From assembly GCF_006874645.1 (NCBI RefSeq), contig NZ_CP030082.1, forward strand, positions 2,108,001 through 2,172,000: a stretch of 64,000 nucleotides of DNA, given 5' to 3'. The notes under the pieces were generated by a model. It did not search any database. It was not told the DNA's origin and saw only the letters and a list, made by a program, of their open reading frames with translations. This document shows, piece after piece, positions 40,140-49,067 of this stretch (within the stretch, counting starts at the first letter, position 1; each line of letters opens with the position of its first letter). The translations under genes were made by a program, and so were the position numbers. This DNA is from Bdellovibrio sp. ZAP7. Lineage in GTDB: Bacteria > Bdellovibrionota > Bdellovibrionia > Bdellovibrionales > Bdellovibrionaceae.

Positions 40140-42443
40140 GATGGTGAATCTATCGTGCAACGCTTTGATCAGCAATTGAGGATCCCCTTCCGCTTTAATC
40201 ATAAAAATATCGTCCACTTGTCGGCCCCACGTATGCACGCGGGCTGATTTGATGCTGACATTTAAATCACTCAAAGCCTTGGCTGCCGCCGCAAGCAAAC
40301 CTGCTTGGTCGGGACCACGGAAACTGATAACCCATTCTTTGTCGTGGGCACTCATCAATTGAATTTGATCAAATTGGACTTGGGGAATCTCTTTTTCTTT
40401 TAATTGCGAACTCTTTAACAACTGCTCAAGAGTTTTCAAGTTTTTTTGCGTAGAAACTTGGAACCAGTCATAAACTCCCACCTTGGGTAGCGTATGAATC
40501 GAAGCATGACGAATACCCAAACCCAAGGAATAGAATTGACCTACATAGTCGGCCAAGATCCCCTTGCGATCGCGCTTTTGATGCATTCGCACCCACGTAT
40601 CGCCTTGTTTGGTTTGCATGATTTTAGGAGGTAACGATTCACTGGAGTCTTCGGCTTTTTTTAAATCCTCAACCAAGTCATTCATGGAAAGACTATCAAC
40701 CAAGACAGGTCCCAGCTCTTCATAAATCTCCTCAGAAATATGCAGATGCTTTTTCGCCTTCAAAGTTCTGAAAGTGAAATAATCTTGAGCTTTTTTACTT
40801 TCAAGATTTTCAACCAATTCGGCCAGCAAGCGCCCCTTCCACTCATTCCAAGCTTCGGGATTGGTTGCGCGAATATCGACCGCTGTAAAGATCGCCAGAC
40901 GTTTTAATGCATCACCCTCGACACCCTTGTCGCGCAATTCTTGCCACACGCGAGGATCTTTGGAATTTTTACGGAAAGCCGCTTGTGAAAGCTCCAAGTG
41001 GTTTTTCACCATCCAGTTCACGTCGTCGGTGAATTTCTTTTTAAAGCCGAAAGCTTTAAAGTCACGGGTAACGATCGCCGTCCCCGCTTCCGAGTGATCT
41101 CCACTATCTATACCCTTGGCCAAATCGTGATACATACAAGTCCAGGAAAGCACTTGCCAGTCATAAGGGTTCAGGGATTTAGCGACCGCCTGCAAGGGAC
41201 CCAGTTCTTTAGGTTTTGCAAAGACACGTTTGATCTCACGACAGGCTTGCATGATATGCGAATCCGCCGTGTAGCGATGATACTGATCGTGCTGAACGTA
41301 TCCAACCAAGCGCGTGATTTCCGGCACCAACTTATCAATCAAACGAGACCGGAAAATACTATAAAGGAATTCATCCTTGGCTTTAACACTCAAGACTTGA
41401 TCCAGTTCCTGACCACGAAGTTTACCCATTTTTTTGATTTCTGTGGCTGGCAAAAGATGATCCAATTCTTCACGAACTTTCTTTTGCATCAAAACGCTGG
41501 AGTTTTTTTCTAAGGCAGAAAACAAATCACTCGGTTTATAAAACTCGGAGCGTTCAATTTTCTTAAGAACTTCTTCAGGAGCATCTGCAACCGCAATAAT
41601 CCAGTCTGAATAGAAATTTACACGGGACAAACCACGCTGCAAAGAGCGCATGAAGTCCTTGTGGGATTTAAATCCCATCCATTTACCTAAATCGAACTGT
41701 GCTGAACTGGAAAGGATATCACTGTGTCCTTCCAGATGAAGTTTCTGACGAAGGCTTAACAGGTAATCTCGGTAGTAATTTAAAACATTAAGCGCATGTC
41801 CTGGATTCGTGAACCGCTCAGCGAACATTTCATAAATCTGCAGACCTTGTTCAAGGTCACGCAAACCTCCAGGTCCGTACTTCAAATTAGGCTCGAGATA
41901 ATTTGTGATGGAATCAAATCTGTTTTCGCGTGCTTTGCGTTCTTCCTTTACCGCTTTAAGCAAAGTCTTACGCCACATGTTCTTTTTCGACCAGATGCGC
42001 TTCTGTTGTTCAAAAAGCTTTCGCGCCCCTTCTGGAGTTAAGGGCTTTGCTTTTAAGAGAGCCAAAACATCGAATGCTTCTACCCCCTCAGTCCAATCTT
42101 CGGGATTGGCCGGCATACGATAGCGAAGCTTTAAACCCTTTTCCTGAAGCTGGTTGGTAAATTCACGGACTTTGTCTTCGTCACCACAGAATAAAATATC
42201 AATATCAGATTTCGGACTAAGCTCACCGCGAGCCCAAGAGCCCAGCATGATCGGATGAGTATCTCGCCACAAAGGATTGCTTTTGAGCGATTCCTCCAGC
42301 TTGGCACCAAGCCATAACGAAAAGCTCTGACTGGAAAAACAAAACACCTGACGGACATCTCCGTCAGGTGTCATTAGTGGTGGATTTAAAATTTCTTGAG
42401 CCTGAACAAGCTGCTCGCTGGTGAGATACGTCTTAGCTGCCAT
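40125..42443 (-). CDS. glnD: [protein-PII] uridylyltransferase/uridylyl-removing enzyme
   Basis: 772 residues, shorter than E. coli GlnD (890). The nucleotidyltransferase motif is LGSWARGELSPKSDIDILF (Gly68, Ser69, Asp80, Asp82), the HD-phosphohydrolase motif is MYHDLAKGIDSGDHSEAG, and two ACT domains occur near the end (GLGIRHASIHTLPKVGVYDW, ISFRGPDQAGLLAAAAKAL). It uridylylates PII when glutamine is low and removes UMP when glutamine is high, linking nitrogen status to glutamine synthetase and transcription. Its start is 28 nt from the mutS stop. Confidence 0.94.
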   Translation of the reverse strand: MAAKTYLTSEQLVQAQEILNPPLMTPDGDVRQVFCFSSQSFSLWLGAKLEESLKSNPLWRDTHPIMLGSWARGELSPKSDIDILFCGDEDKVREFTNQLQEKGLKLRYRMPANPEDWTEGVEAFDVLALLKAKPLTPEGARKLFEQQKRIWSKKNMWRKTLLKAVKEERKARENRFDSITNYLEPNLKYGPGGLRDLEQGLQIYEMFAERFTNPGHALNVLNYYRDYLLSLRQKLHLEGHSDILSSSAQFDLGKWMGFKSHKDFMRSLQRGLSRVNFYSDWIIAVADAPEEVLKKIERSEFYKPSDLFSALEKNSSVLMQKKVREELDHLLPATEIKKMGKLRGQELDQVLSVKAKDEFLYSIFRSRLIDKLVPEITRLVGYVQHDQYHRYTADSHIMQACREIKRVFAKPKELGPLQAVAKSLNPYDWQVLSWTCMYHDLAKGIDSGDHSEAGTAIVTRDFKAFGFKKKFTDDVNWMVKNHLELSQAAFRKNSKDPRVWQELRDKGVEGDALKRLAIFTAVDIRATNPEAWNEWKGRLLAELVENLESKKAQDYFTFRTLKAKKHLHISEEIYEELGPVLVDSLSMNDLVEDLKKAEDSSESLPPKIMQTKQGDTWVRMHQKRDRKGILADYVGQFYSLGLGIRHASIHTLPKVGVYDWFQVSTQKNLKTLEQLLKSSQLKEKEIPQVQFDQIQLMSAHDKEWVISFRGPDQAGLLAAAAKALSDLNVSIKSARVHTWGRQVDDIFMIKAEGDPQLLIKALHDRFTIRATP

Positions 42444-42470
42444 AGTTAAAATGATCAGCCAATTTACCCT

Positions 42471-44999
42471 CTATTGCAAGCTGGTGTTTTCAGCGATGGC
42501 TTTCCATTTGGCAACCTGACCCATGACTTCTAGAGGACTTGATTGCAACAGTGGATACTTTTGCAATTCATCCATCAAAGATTTCACGCTTTCAGGGATC
42601 ACTGGAACCTCAACCGCAGGAGCCGTTGCCATTTCCATAGGAGAGTCTTCCACGTGGTCCAGAAGGGACAACTGGCTACTTGCTTGAACACGTTTAGATT
42701 CAATCTCACGCAACAAGCTTTTCGCACGTTTCGTCACCGTCGGAGGAAGCCCCGCAAGTTCCGCCACCTGAACCCCGTAGGATTTCAAAGCTGGACCTTT
42801 CACCAAAGTATGAAGGAAACGGATTTCGCCGTTTCTTTCAGCGACAGTCATATGTGAATTTGTGATCTGACCGTAGCTTTGATCCAAGGTCGTCAATTCA
42901 TGATAGTGGGTCGCAAAGAACGTCAATGCTTTCACTTCGCTCAGCAAGTGCTCCAAGATAGATTGCGCCAAGCACATACCATCAAACGTACTTGTACCAC
43001 GACCGACTTCATCCAGGATAACCAAGGAGTTCTTCGTCGCGTTTTTAAGCATCGCCGAAGTTTCAGTCATCTCAACCATGAAAGTTGATAGACCTTCTGA
43101 CAATTGATCGCTGGCACCGATACGGGTAAAGATCGCATCAAAGATCGGAAGTTTTGCTTCATCAGCGGGAACGAAAGATCCCATTTGCGCCATGATCGCG
43201 TTCAAGGCCACTTGGCGCATCAAAGTCGATTTACCGGCCATATTCGGGCCTGTAAGCAACAGGCAAGAATGCGGATGCAGTTCGATGTCGTTTGCAACGA
43301 AATTTGTTTTCACCGTTTGCTCGACCACCGGATGGCGGCTGGCTTTTAACTGCAAAGAATTGTTTTCAGTGAATTTCGGACGAGCGTATTTTTCTTCAAG
43401 GCTTAACCAAGCAAGACTTGAGATCACGTCCATTTCGCTGCACTCATGAGCAAGCGTTAGCAATGCTGGACATTGAGTCAGGATCTCTTTGCGAAGCATA
43501 TCAAAGAATTCAAATTCAAGATCGGCACGCTTTGTATTCGCTGATAATACTTTTCTTTCAAGCTCTACCAACTCATCTGTGCAATAGCGCTCGGCATTCG
43601 TCAAAGTCTGCTTACGTTGATAGTTCGCAGGTGCTTTGTCTTTATGAGAGTTTGTGATTTCGATATAATAACCGAAAACGTTGTTGTAACGGATTTTCAG
43701 ACTGGAGATTCCAGTTTTTTCTTTTTCTTCCGCTTCCATCTTAGCCACAAGCGCTTGAGCATTTGTGGAAAGATCAATCAACTCGTCCAATTCAGAAGAA
43801 ACACCCTGACGGATCAAGTAACCTTGTTTTGTCGCCAAAGGTGGATCTTCCACCAAAGTTCTTTCGATTTTATACGCCAACTCACGAAGGCTTTCAAAAT
43901 TGGCTGTTGAACCACTTGCCTGAACAAATACTTCCAGCGCACTGACACCGGCATGAACGCTGCCGGCTAATGCCAATAAATCACGACCATTGCATTGAGG
44001 TTGAGAAATTTTACCCAAACGACGTTCAATATCACCCATTTGACCCAGAATTTGACGAGCACGTTTTAATTCCAAAACGTGACTGCGCCAAAATTCAACA
44101 GAATCCAAACGGTTTTCGATAGCTTTCACATCACGCAAGGGGAAGCTTAACCACTGGCGAAGCATACGGCTGCCGGCTGAAGTTTGCGTGCGATTGATCG
44201 CATGGAACAAGCTCCCCAAGCCTTCACCTTTGTATGTCGAGAACACTTCTAAGTGTCTTAGAGTCGTGCTGGAAATATCCAGGCGGTGCTCAAGATCTCT
44301 TTCCACGAATGGAGAAAGAGTTTTCAAAGCTTCCTCACCTGACAACTGCAAAACATAACTTAGAAGCCTTGCCGCTGAAGCCGGAGCTGCATTTTTAAGA
44401 AGATCATTCCCTGTATCCATCATTTCTTCATGATGACTGATCAGAATATTTTCCAGACCCGCAAGCAAAGCTTCATGTTCTTTAGAGATCACGATCTCTG
44501 CCACTGGCAAGATTTGCACAAAACGCAAAAGCTCATGAGAGTTTTTAGATTTAAAGAAGAACGCCTCGCCCGTTGTTGAATCCAGGAAGCTGATCGATGT
44601 TTGATCAATGCTCACCAGGTAGTGCGGCTTAGTTCCGTCTAAAGTATCAGAATCATAAACCATACCCGGCGTCAGAACGCGTGTTACTCCACGCTTAACG
44701 ATGCCTTTAGCATTTTTAGGATCTTCAAGTTGATCACAGATCGCTACTTTAAAACCATGCGCCAAAAGTTTATTGATGGGACCTGCCACAGAATGGTGAG
44801 GCATCCCGCACATCGGAGTTTCGTCCTGCGATTTTTTGTTTCTTTGAGTAAGCGCAATCCCTAAAACAGGCGCCGCTTTAACCGCATCATCAAAGAACAT
44901 TTCAAAAAAGTCCCCCATGCGGAATAAAAGGACCTTATCTTGATGGACAGATTTAATGTCCCAGTACTGCTTCATTAGTGGAGTAAGATTAGCTGACAT
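42471..44999 (-). CDS. mutS: DNA mismatch repair protein MutS
   Basis: 842 residues from the ATG at 44999 (MSANLTPLMKQYW, the usual MutS start); a GTG at 45038 would add 13 residues. The mismatch-recognition Phe-x-Glu is in FRMGDFFEMFFDD. The ATPase has TGPNMAGKSTLMRQ (Walker A), LVILDEVGRGTSTFDG (Walker B/ABC signature) and FATHYHEL. It recognises mismatches and signals repair with MutL, not present here. It lies between glnD and the chemoreceptor gene, all on the minus strand. Confidence 0.96.
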   Translation of the reverse strand: MSANLTPLMKQYWDIKSVHQDKVLLFRMGDFFEMFFDDAVKAAPVLGIALTQRNKKSQDETPMCGMPHHSVAGPINKLLAHGFKVAICDQLEDPKNAKGIVKRGVTRVLTPGMVYDSDTLDGTKPHYLVSIDQTSISFLDSTTGEAFFFKSKNSHELLRFVQILPVAEIVISKEHEALLAGLENILISHHEEMMDTGNDLLKNAAPASAARLLSYVLQLSGEEALKTLSPFVERDLEHRLDISSTTLRHLEVFSTYKGEGLGSLFHAINRTQTSAGSRMLRQWLSFPLRDVKAIENRLDSVEFWRSHVLELKRARQILGQMGDIERRLGKISQPQCNGRDLLALAGSVHAGVSALEVFVQASGSTANFESLRELAYKIERTLVEDPPLATKQGYLIRQGVSSELDELIDLSTNAQALVAKMEAEEKEKTGISSLKIRYNNVFGYYIEITNSHKDKAPANYQRKQTLTNAERYCTDELVELERKVLSANTKRADLEFEFFDMLRKEILTQCPALLTLAHECSEMDVISSLAWLSLEEKYARPKFTENNSLQLKASRHPVVEQTVKTNFVANDIELHPHSCLLLTGPNMAGKSTLMRQVALNAIMAQMGSFVPADEAKLPIFDAIFTRIGASDQLSEGLSTFMVEMTETSAMLKNATKNSLVILDEVGRGTSTFDGMCLAQSILEHLLSEVKALTFFATHYHELTTLDQSYGQITNSHMTVAERNGEIRFLHTLVKGPALKSYGVQVAELAGLPPTVTKRAKSLLREIESKRVQASSQLSLLDHVEDSPMEMATAPAVEVPVIPESVKSLMDELQKYPLLQSSPLEVMGQVAKWKAIAENTSLQ

Positions 45000-45074
45000 A
45001 GGCTGAAAAAAGTACCCCAGCTTCACCCCACGTTTCACTCACAAAACACTGTTAACGCGGCGCTTGTTTGGAAA

Positions 45075-45110
45075 TAAAAAAGGGAGCCTTTCGACTCCCC
45101 TTTTATTTTT
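45075..45110 (-). terminator. intrinsic terminator of the chemoreceptor gene
   Basis: Read on the minus strand, an AAAAGGGGAG/CTCCCTTTT stem with an 8-nt loop is followed by six T and ATTT. It separates the chemoreceptor transcript from mutS. Confidence 0.85.
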
Positions 45111-45131
45111 ACTTAAAGCTGCTTTTAACGA

Positions 45132-46808
45132 TTAAAAACCGTCTGTATTCCCAACTTTTCGCGTATCGTCGTCAAAAGGAATCAATTCAGAAGCTTTGAC
45201 TTCTCCAGAACTTGCTTGGGCCTTGGCAGCAGGCTTAAACTTCACCACATTAGTTGCTGCTTTTTTAGTCACAGGCGCTCCTGGCTTTCCTTTGAGAGCG
45301 GCTTTCTTTTTCTCAGCGACAACGGGCTGACCTTCACTCATAGCCTCTTCACCATGACCACCCATCACTACATTCGATAATGTTACAACGACACTGTACA
45401 TTTGTTTGGACTGCGCAGCCATTTCCTCAGAGGTTGCTGCGATCTCTTCCGAAGAAGCTGCATTCGCCTGAGAGCTTTGATCCAACTGATTCATCGCTTT
45501 ACTGATTTGCTGAATGCCCGTTGTCTGTTCAGAACTTGCAGCGGAGATTTCGTTGTTCAAATCAGAAACTTTCTTAATCGAAGTCACGATGTTTTTAAGA
45601 ACCTCACCCGCTTTGTCGGCGATTTTAGATCCGCCTTCCACCTGGTCTACGGAGTTCTTAATCAACCCATTGATGTCTTTTGCTGCCACTGCAGATCTTT
45701 GCGCAAGACTGCGAACCGCTTCTGCCACGACTGCAAAACCTCGCCCCTGCTCCCCTGCGCGCGCAGCCTCCACCGCTGCATTCAAGGCCAACAAATTTGT
45801 TTGGAAAGCGATATCATCGATGACATTGATAATCTCTTCGATTTTTTTAGATGACTGAGAAATGCCGTGCATGGAAGTCACAAGCTTTTGCATTTCCTGC
45901 TCTCCGTCTTCTGCTGCTGAACGCGATGCTTGCGACAAATTTGCCGCCTGCTTAGCATTGTCAGAATTCATGGAAACCATCGAAGACATTTCCTCCAGGG
46001 CGGCTACTGTTTCCTCCAAGGAAGCTGCTGACGTCGTAGAAGATTGCGACAAGCTTTGTCCCGCTTCGGTTAATTGAGTGATCGCCATATTCACTTGATT
46101 GCAAGAATCTGAAAGCTGACCCACAACTTCTGATACGTTTTTACTTAAACGAGAAGCAATCACTATTAACGCAAAGAAGACACCAAAACTACAAGCCAAA
46201 CCAATTCCCACGAGTAACTTAAAGACAGAGGCTTTCTCTGCTTCTTGCGCCAGGTTGTTCTTTTTCACAACCTCGTTATACATGGCCATGATTTTTCCCG
46301 TCGTACCTTTGATTTGTACGGATTCCTGCTGGTAAGCACCTTCGGCAGCTGCCGCACGAGCTTTTTCATAGTTCTCAGGCGTCGGAATTTTTAAGATCTG
46401 AATGAACTCTTCCACGTGAGCCACGTAGCTTGCGTGGCTATTTTTCATGGGCGCATAGATTTCTCTTTCACCCTCAAGATCAGGAGAAGCCTCGTAAAGC
46501 GCAACAGCATCCTTATATTCCTTCAATGCCTGTTCAAGTTTTTCGATATAGATGTTTCGACGCTTTTCAAAATTCAAATTTGCAATCGCGCCCCAAAGAT
46601 ACTGACCGATACGAGCACGCCCTCCCTCGATCTGCCCTAAGGCATCAACATTAGGAATGATCTGTGTGTACGAGCTGCCTAACATCCCACCGATGGAAGT
46701 AAGCCCACTAAATGCCACATACCCCAGAACCGCAAAACCCACTAACGGCAACAGGGCCGCCACCAAAAGCTTGGCCTTAATGCCCTTAAACCACGAACCT
46801 AAATTCAT
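45132..46808 (-). CDS. methyl-accepting chemotaxis protein
   Basis: 558 residues from the ATG at 46808, which has GGTGGGG before it; a longer frame to 46919 has no family match. TM1 is LLVAALLPLVGFAVLGYVAF, a periplasmic four-helix sensor follows (about 35-185), then TM2 LLVGIGLACSFGVFFALIVI. The signalling hairpin is standard (FQTNLLALNAAVEAARAGEQ, GRGFAVVAEAVRSLAQRSA). No clear HAMP domain lies between TM2 and the coiled coil. The C-terminal tail is Lys/Ala/Pro-rich without a CheR pentapeptide. Confidence 0.93.
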   Translation of the reverse strand: MNLGSWFKGIKAKLLVAALLPLVGFAVLGYVAFSGLTSIGGMLGSSYTQIIPNVDALGQIEGGRARIGQYLWGAIANLNFEKRRNIYIEKLEQALKEYKDAVALYEASPDLEGEREIYAPMKNSHASYVAHVEEFIQILKIPTPENYEKARAAAAEGAYQQESVQIKGTTGKIMAMYNEVVKKNNLAQEAEKASVFKLLVGIGLACSFGVFFALIVIASRLSKNVSEVVGQLSDSCNQVNMAITQLTEAGQSLSQSSTTSAASLEETVAALEEMSSMVSMNSDNAKQAANLSQASRSAAEDGEQEMQKLVTSMHGISQSSKKIEEIINVIDDIAFQTNLLALNAAVEAARAGEQGRGFAVVAEAVRSLAQRSAVAAKDINGLIKNSVDQVEGGSKIADKAGEVLKNIVTSIKKVSDLNNEISAASSEQTTGIQQISKAMNQLDQSSQANAASSEEIAATSEEMAAQSKQMYSVVVTLSNVVMGGHGEEAMSEGQPVVAEKKKAALKGKPGAPVTKKAATNVVKFKPAAKAQASSGEVKASELIPFDDDTRKVGNTDGF

Positions 46809-46971
46809 AATCCCCACCTTAATTATAAAAAAGCCGCAGTACCTATCGGGATAAAAGACCAGGAAGTAAAATGTGAGTACAACGCGTCTCAATTTGAGAG
46901 CATCGACTCCGCTAGTCATGCCTAATTAGCGGGATTTCGGAACATTTTCTCATTTCACTTTCTGTAAGATG

Positions 46972-47000
46972 TTGACGATTCACCCACATAAAACTATTTA
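46972..47000 (+). promoter_or_regulatory. sigma70-like promoter of the TPR/winged-helix regulator
   Basis: TTGACG (46972-46977), a 17-nt spacer and TATTTA (46995-47000). Transcription would start near 47007, at the ATG, so the mRNA may be leaderless; no ribosome-binding site is visible. Confidence 0.55.
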
Positions 47001-47007
47001 GTACCGC

Positions 47008-48105
47008 ATGTTGAGTGAAATGAGTTCCAACATCAATCTTGCCAAACTGAACTATCAGCGCGGCCACTACCAGGAAGCTTGCGATAATTCCGAACGAATC
47101 TGCTCTGATGCAGAGGCCATCGGTGATTTGCAAAGCTGGTTGTTTGGCGTTCGCTTTTTGATTCAGGCAAGTTCTGAACTGGGAAAGCTTGATCACTTTC
47201 ATAAGCACTTCAGTAAACTTCTTGTCTACGAGAAAGAAAATGCCTCGTCCGAGATTTACGGCAAAGTCCTTCATAATATTGGTTTATGGAAGATGGCTCT
47301 GGGTGATAACACTCACGCGAAAGAATATTTCCAAAAAGCTTTGCATGAGTGCACGCAGGCACAGGACCTGGAAACTGTCTCCAGACTTCTGCAAGAACTT
47401 GCTATCGTCACAATGAATGAAAATCCTATCGAGGCTTTAAAGTACCTAGATAAGGCGTTGCTTTTAACTCAGGAATTAAATCTGGAAGAGATTCACACCA
47501 GCTGTCTGGTCGTAAAAAGCCATGTCTTCTTGGACGAAAAACGTGCCGACGACGCCTTGGATGCGATCTGGAAGGCTTACGAGAAAGCCCAACAGAACTC
47601 TCTGCACTATTTAATTGTCTATATCTTGGTGCAAATGGCGGCGGTTTACGAAGCTCAGGGCAAACGCAATGAGGCAGCGATTTATCGGTCCTTGGCGATG
47701 AAGGGTATGGGCAGCGAAGGCTCCACAAGACTTCGCACCGTGAAAGCTCAACTGGCGAAAGAAAATCACGTCTCGTCCGAAGCCGATCTGATCATCGATT
47801 CCACAAGCTTTAAAGTGAAAACAACCAGCAAGGGTTCTGTTGATTTTAAAAATCAACACATCCTTTTTGATCTATTAAAGCTGTTTGCCCAAAATCAGGG
47901 AATTCGTTTCACCAAATCACAACTTATCGAAAAAGTTTGGGGTTATGCTTATGATCCTGCCGTCCACGACAATCTAATTTACGTATCAATCAAACGTTTG
48001 CGCAACTTATTAGAACCCGATGCAAACTCTGCAAGCATCGTTTTACGCGATCGCAAAGGCTACTACCTGCCACCCAATATCACCGTGCGAGTTATTGCCA
48101 ATTAA
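47008..48105 (+). CDS. TPR-domain regulator with OmpR-type winged-helix DNA-binding domain
   Basis: 365 residues (ATG 47008; an in-frame ATG at 47020 is possible). The N-terminal two-thirds contains tetratricopeptide repeats (NIGLWKMALGDNTHAKEYFQ, AIVTMNENPIEALKYLDKAL). The C-terminal domain is a Trans_reg_C winged helix: DLLKLFAQNQGIRFTKSQLI, KVWGYAYDPAVHDNLIYVSI and RDRKGYYLP. It has no receiver domain and so is probably controlled by protein or ligand binding to the TPRs. It lies upstream of the small-peptide cluster on the same strand, but a target is not shown by the sequence. Confidence 0.88.
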   Translation: MLSEMSSNINLAKLNYQRGHYQEACDNSERICSDAEAIGDLQSWLFGVRFLIQASSELGKLDHFHKHFSKLLVYEKENASSEIYGKVLHNIGLWKMALGDNTHAKEYFQKALHECTQAQDLETVSRLLQELAIVTMNENPIEALKYLDKALLLTQELNLEEIHTSCLVVKSHVFLDEKRADDALDAIWKAYEKAQQNSLHYLIVYILVQMAAVYEAQGKRNEAAIYRSLAMKGMGSEGSTRLRTVKAQLAKENHVSSEADLIIDSTSFKVKTTSKGSVDFKNQHILFDLLKLFAQNQGIRFTKSQLIEKVWGYAYDPAVHDNLIYVSIKRLRNLLEPDANSASIVLRDRKGYYLPPNITVRVIAN

Positions 48106-48123
48106 TCCGTCCACGGATCGCTC

Positions 48124-48172
48124 GTCCAGAATGCGATTCTCAAATCCAATAATAAAGATCATCCTTCTGGAC
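48124..48172 (+). promoter_or_regulatory. spaced inverted repeat upstream of the small-peptide gene
   Basis: GTCCAGAA (48124-48131) and TTCTGGAC (48165-48172) are exact complements 33 nt apart. They lie about 65-110 nt upstream of the start predicted for the sigma54-like promoter, the distance of enhancer-binding-protein sites. Confidence 0.4.
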
Positions 48173-48207
48173 TCATTTCCAATATATTGATTTATAGCTC
48201 AAAAAAG

Positions 48208-48226
48208 TCCGGCACCGTTCCTGCTC
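48208..48226 (+). promoter_or_regulatory. sigma54-type promoter of the small-peptide gene
   Basis: CGGCACCGTTCCTGCT has GG-N10-GC spacing and matches GGCAC and TGCT of the RpoN consensus. A start near 48236 gives a 34-nt leader before ATG 48270, with a good AAAGGAG ribosome site. Confidence 0.5.
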
Positions 48227-48269
48227 TATCCCCTGACAACAACGCCAATCACGGCACAAAGGAGATACC

Positions 48270-48413
48270 ATGAACAAACTCGAAATTTTTGAAAACATTA
48301 TCGCCGAAAGAAACAAATCTGGAACTGGCGTCCGCGCAGTTTTGGAAAAATCCAGCATCCCTGCAGAAGTTCAGGAAATCATGAACTCTCGCAAAGCTAA
48401 AAAGAAAAACTAG
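48270..48413 (+). CDS. 47-residue basic peptide, candidate precursor of a modified peptide
   Basis: A 48-codon reading frame with AAAGGAGATACC before the ATG, a strong terminator 8 nt after the stop and a predicted sigma54 promoter. The product is MNKLEIFENIIAERN followed by a Lys/Ser/Gly region and a basic end (NSRKAKKKN); no signal peptide. The first 30 residues could be an amphipathic helix, as in RiPP leader peptides, and the last part a core. It lies just before a 2OG-Fe(II) oxygenase and an ABC exporter gene. It may equally be a small regulatory protein. Confidence 0.7.
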   Translation: MNKLEIFENIIAERNKSGTGVRAVLEKSSIPAEVQEIMNSRKAKKKN

Positions 48414-48421
48414 TTTCTTTT

Positions 48422-48455
48422 AAAGGGAGAGGCACCCCTCCTCTCCCTTTTTCAA
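48422..48455 (+). terminator. terminator after the small-peptide gene
   Basis: AAAGGGAGAGG and CCTCTCCCTTT form an 11-bp stem with a 7-nt loop, followed by TTCAATTTTT. A strong but possibly leaky terminator here would give excess peptide mRNA over the downstream oxygenase and exporter mRNA. Confidence 0.9.
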
Positions 48456-48476
48456 TTTTTAACATAGAGCAAATCC

Positions 48477-49067
48477 ATGAACTCATCTTTTCTGCAAAAT
48501 ACTTCAGTAAATCAATTTCAAATTCCCTGGAATCATTTTGTAATTGATAACTTTCTTCCCCAGAAACAATTCAAAAAAATCCAAAAACAGCTTTGCTCCA
48601 TAGTTGGTGGCTATCAGAAAAGAGAAAACGATTTATTCGATTTGAACTTTATGTTCGTCCCCGATCTTAATCTCGCCAAATTCTTCTTGAGCGACGATTT
48701 TAAATCGTTCTTAGAAGAAACAGTTCAGGAAAAACTCGAGCTCTACGAAGAAGGTCTCGTTCAATTAAGATTGATGACCCCCGCCTCGCCCGCAATGCCA
48801 CCACATATCGATGACCAGGAAGATGGGCGATCACTCGTTTGCATCTATTATCTCTCTTCGGACTGGCATTCTGACAAAGGTGGCGAGCTGTGGCTTCATG
48901 AAAACAACGTCAAAACTAAAAGAGAAGAATCAAAAGTAATCCAACCTCTGGAAAACAGAATGGTACTGTTTTTCGCAGATGATACGAACTGGCACAGTGT
49001 TACCAAAGTTAAAAACTGGAACCGTTATTCCATTATTTCAGAGTGGATTGTTCAGGAGGCTCAATAA
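48477..49067 (+). CDS. 2-oxoglutarate/Fe(II)-dependent oxygenase
   Basis: 196 residues. The jelly-roll iron site appears as PPHIDDQEDG (His and Asp of the HxD motif) and TNWHSVTKVKNWNRYSI (second His plus Arg for 2-oxoglutarate). The N terminus (WNHFVIDNFLP) is typical of prolyl-4-hydroxylase-like oxygenases. It should hydroxylate or otherwise oxidise a substrate with O2 and 2-oxoglutarate. It overlaps the exporter gene by TAATG. The nearby basic peptide is the obvious candidate substrate, by inference from gene order. Confidence 0.9.
   Translation: MNSSFLQNTSVNQFQIPWNHFVIDNFLPQKQFKKIQKQLCSIVGGYQKRENDLFDLNFMFVPDLNLAKFFLSDDFKSFLEETVQEKLELYEEGLVQLRLMTPASPAMPPHIDDQEDGRSLVCIYYLSSDWHSDKGGELWLHENNVKTKREESKVIQPLENRMVLFFADDTNWHSVTKVKNWNRYSIISEWIVQEAQ

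Noticed and set aside
46842-46850. FliA-type promoter before the chemoreceptor gene
   Set aside because: CCGATA is present on the minus strand but no acceptable -35 element (TAAA) lies at the right distance.
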